Assembly (NCBI GenBank): GCA_947164985.1
Contig: CAMUYI010000002.1
Coordinates: 1-64,000 of the forward strand
From: an uncultured Bacteroidales bacterium
Lineage (GTDB): Bacteria; Bacteroidota; Bacteroidia; Bacteroidales; Paludibacteraceae
DNA: 64,000 bases
Direction: 5' to 3'
Shown here: positions 62,305 to 64,000 of the stretch, in pieces
Numbering within the stretch: the stretch's first letter is position 1
How the letters are laid out: each line of letters begins with the position of its first letter
Translations under genes and position numbers: made by a program
Notes under the pieces: model-generated
The model's database searches: none
Seen by the model: only the letters and a program-made list of their open reading frames with translations
What the model was told of the DNA's origin: nothing

Positions 62305-63651
62305 ATGAGGTTCTACGACAGAGACAATGAACAACAAGAATTGTTGCGAATCCGAGAAATGGCTTATAAGGATATGAGCCGGATGACGTTGGTGATAGGA
62401 CGCAGACGTATCGGAAAAACAATGCTCATCAAGCATACCTTTGAGGCATCAGGGGATATGCTGTACTTGTTCATTGCCCGGAAAAGCGAGTCGGAATTGG
62501 TGACGACGCTGGTTGAGAACCTCCGCGAGCAGACTGATATGTACATCCCGGAAGGTATGACATCGTTTGCGGCGTTGCTGCGACATCTGTTTGAGCAAGG
62601 CAAGCATCAGGCATTCACATTGGTGCTGGATGAGTTTCAGGAGTTTCAGAACATCAATCCGTCGATCTTCTCAGATATGCAGAACCTATGGGATTCGTAT
62701 CGGGAGAAGACGCATATCAACCTCGTAATCAGCGGTTCGGCTTACCGAATGATGCAGAAGATATTCATGGACAAGGACGAGCCATTGTTCAACCGTGCCG
62801 ATCATATCATCCGTCTGCAACCATTCCGTACGGAGGTGCTGAAGCAGATCTTGAAGGATCATAATCCGGACTATACGAACGATGATCTGTTGGCGCTGTA
62901 TACCATCACCGGTGGTGTGCCGAAGTACATGACATGGCTGCTGGACAACGGTTGCGCGACAAAGGAACAGATGTATGCGTATGTGTTCTCGGAGAACTCG
63001 CATTTTCTGGAGGAAGGCCGGACGTTGCTGGTGAGTGAGTTTGGTAAGAACTACGGCACGTATTTCTCGATATTGCAAGAGATAGCGTCGGGTTATACCG
63101 CGCAAGCTCAGATTGAGCAGCAGTTAGGAGGCATCTCTGTCGGGGGACATCTGAAGACGTTGGACGAGACATACAGCGTGATAAAGAAGGAGCGTCCAAT
63201 ACTGGCAAAGCCGGAGAGCAAGACGGTGCAGTATCAGTTGAATGATAACTTCCTGCGGTTCTGGTTCCGATATGTGGAGAAGAACCGTTCGATGATCGAG
63301 ATACAGAACTATGCGGGATTGCTTCGATTGGCCGAGAAGGATTATGAGACGTATAGCGGCAAGGTGCTGGAGCGATATTTCCGTCAGCAGTTAGCCGAGA
63401 CACAGGAATGGCGCGAGATCAACGGCTGGTGGCGCAACAAGGCGATTGTGTATAAGGGCAAGACGATAGCTGCGGAAGTGGATATTGTGGCGCTTCCGGT
63501 AGAGGGCAAGAGAGCCTTGGTGGCAGAAGTGAAGCGCAAGAAGGAGGAATACAGGCATGAGCTGTTTATGCTGAAGGTGGATTACCTGAAGCAGACGGAT
63601 CTGCGGCACTATGGTGTGGAGACGCGTTTGCTGACGCTGGAGGAGATGTGA
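62305..63651 (+). CDS. archaeal-type ATPase with DUF234 nuclease-like domain
   Basis: A 448-residue ATPase of the COG1672 type. Walker A GRRRIGKT is at residues 32-39, Walker B FTLVLDEFQEF near 108, and a sensor region NLVISGSAYRMM follows. The C-terminal DUF234 part has VQYQLNDNFLRFWFRYV and a PD-(D/E)XK-like EVDIVALPVEGKRALVAEVK. The family is common in Bacteroidota and archaea; its function is not established. It has its own promoter and begins a new gene group with the ATPase at 63690. Confidence 0.9.
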   Translation: MRFYDRDNEQQELLRIREMAYKDMSRMTLVIGRRRIGKTMLIKHTFEASGDMLYLFIARKSESELVTTLVENLREQTDMYIPEGMTSFAALLRHLFEQGKHQAFTLVLDEFQEFQNINPSIFSDMQNLWDSYREKTHINLVISGSAYRMMQKIFMDKDEPLFNRADHIIRLQPFRTEVLKQILKDHNPDYTNDDLLALYTITGGVPKYMTWLLDNGCATKEQMYAYVFSENSHFLEEGRTLLVSEFGKNYGTYFSILQEIASGYTAQAQIEQQLGGISVGGHLKTLDETYSVIKKERPILAKPESKTVQYQLNDNFLRFWFRYVEKNRSMIEIQNYAGLLRLAEKDYETYSGKVLERYFRQQLAETQEWREINGWWRNKAIVYKGKTIAAEVDIVALPVEGKRALVAEVKRKKEEYRHELFMLKVDYLKQTDLRHYGVETRLLTLEEM

Positions 63652-63689
63652 TGTCATGAGTAAAGTAAAGGGTAAATAATCAATACTAT

Positions 63690-64000
63690 ATGAGGCAGAT
63701 ACAAATAGAACTTAAAAATTGTTTCGGCATTAAGGAACTGAATCGGACATTGGATTATAGCGGAGGAAAGAATACTCAGGTTATCTATGCACCGAATGGT
63801 GTAATGAAGACGTCATTGGCAAATGTACTTCGATTTATCTCCGGGCAGTCGGGAGAGGAACCGAAGGATAGATTGCACCCTGAGAATATTGTAACACATC
63901 TTGTGCTGGCGGATGGAGTTGCCATGGATAAATCGAATTTGTTCGTAGCGGATGCTGAAGATGTACAAACTTATGATCCAAACGAGGCTATGTCCACTCT
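63690..64000 (+). CDS. AAA/SMC-like ATPase, 5' part
   Basis: The first 103 codons of a gene that runs off the window: QIELKNCFGIKELNRTLDYS then VIYAPNGVMKTSLANVLRF, a variant Walker A (APNGVMKTS) like that of RecF/SMC-type ATPases often found in restriction or defence islands. The start ATG at 63690 is 38 bp after the DUF234 gene. Nothing can be said of the rest of the protein. Confidence 0.7.
   Translation, partial: MRQIQIELKNCFGIKELNRTLDYSGGKNTQVIYAPNGVMKTSLANVLRFISGQSGEEPKDRLHPENIVTHLVLADGVAMDKSNLFVADAEDVQTYDPNEAMST

Overview
The window looks like a chromosomal piece of a Bacteroidota member, most likely order Bacteroidales. The reasons are promoters of the Bacteroides type (TTG or TTTG about 20 bp before TAnnTTTGC) at ten places, very short 5' leaders without Shine-Dalgarno sites, and typical Bacteroidales families (four-helix-bundle proteins, GxxExxY protein, DUF1703 and DUF234 ATPases, FemAB-like transferases). 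No rRNA gene, intact tRNA gene, transposase or CRISPR array was recognised.

Layout. Positions 130-13947 hold housekeeping genes: a leftward FemAB-like transferase, peroxiredoxin and ComM operon; a small unknown protein; a second FemAB-like transferase behind a folded leader; superoxide dismutase; a four-helix-bundle protein; rubrerythrin; rightward NUDIX hydrolase and low-molecular-weight phosphatase; leftward MATE exporter, lipoprotein and GAF-type methionine sulfoxide reductase; and rightward HAD-HD fusion, YbaK-like deacylase and PfkB kinase. Positions 14113-16480 hold a DUF1703 ATPase/nuclease and a GxxExxY protein. Positions 16481-17181 form a non-coding island with two predicted folded RNAs and several short repeat families.

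Positions 17182-61986 are one very long rightward surface-polysaccharide locus. It starts with a mosaic Wzt ATPase gene and a pseudaminic acid pathway (pseB, pseC, pseF, a fused pseG-pseH, pseI). That pathway is interrupted by an acyl-activation and reduction cassette (SDR, VOC protein, acyl carrier protein, AMP ligase, fused LuxE-LuxC). Then follow a sialyltransferase-like enzyme, polysaccharide deacetylase, CapA, two ATP-grasp proteins, an arginase, many glycosyltransferases, three DegT-type aminotransferases, a second acyl carrier protein/ligase/N-acyltransferase cassette, an undecaprenyl-phosphate-sugar module (GT2, two SMR-type proteins, GT-C), a uronic acid branch (UDP-glucuronate 4-epimerase, galacturonokinase-like kinase, nucleotidyltransferase) and a PLP enzyme plus HAD phosphatase that probably supply a small amine. 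No Wzm permease, Wzx, Wzy or initiating phosphoglycosyltransferase is seen, so the locus must depend on genes elsewhere. Positions 62305-64000 start a second group of ATPases, the last cut by the window end.

The most unusual signal is a family of degenerate 7-bp tandem repeats at many gene junctions (often supplying the stop codon of one gene and the start of the next) and inside at least eight open reading frames. In one case the array is the linker that joins LuxE to LuxC. Other notable signals are a leader that can fold in two mutually exclusive ways over the start of the 4084-5166 gene, the structured non-coding island before wzt, a G9 tract inside an acyltransferase gene, a 32-nt perfectly alternating purine-pyrimidine leader, and two single-base frameshifts in the 44-48 kb part.
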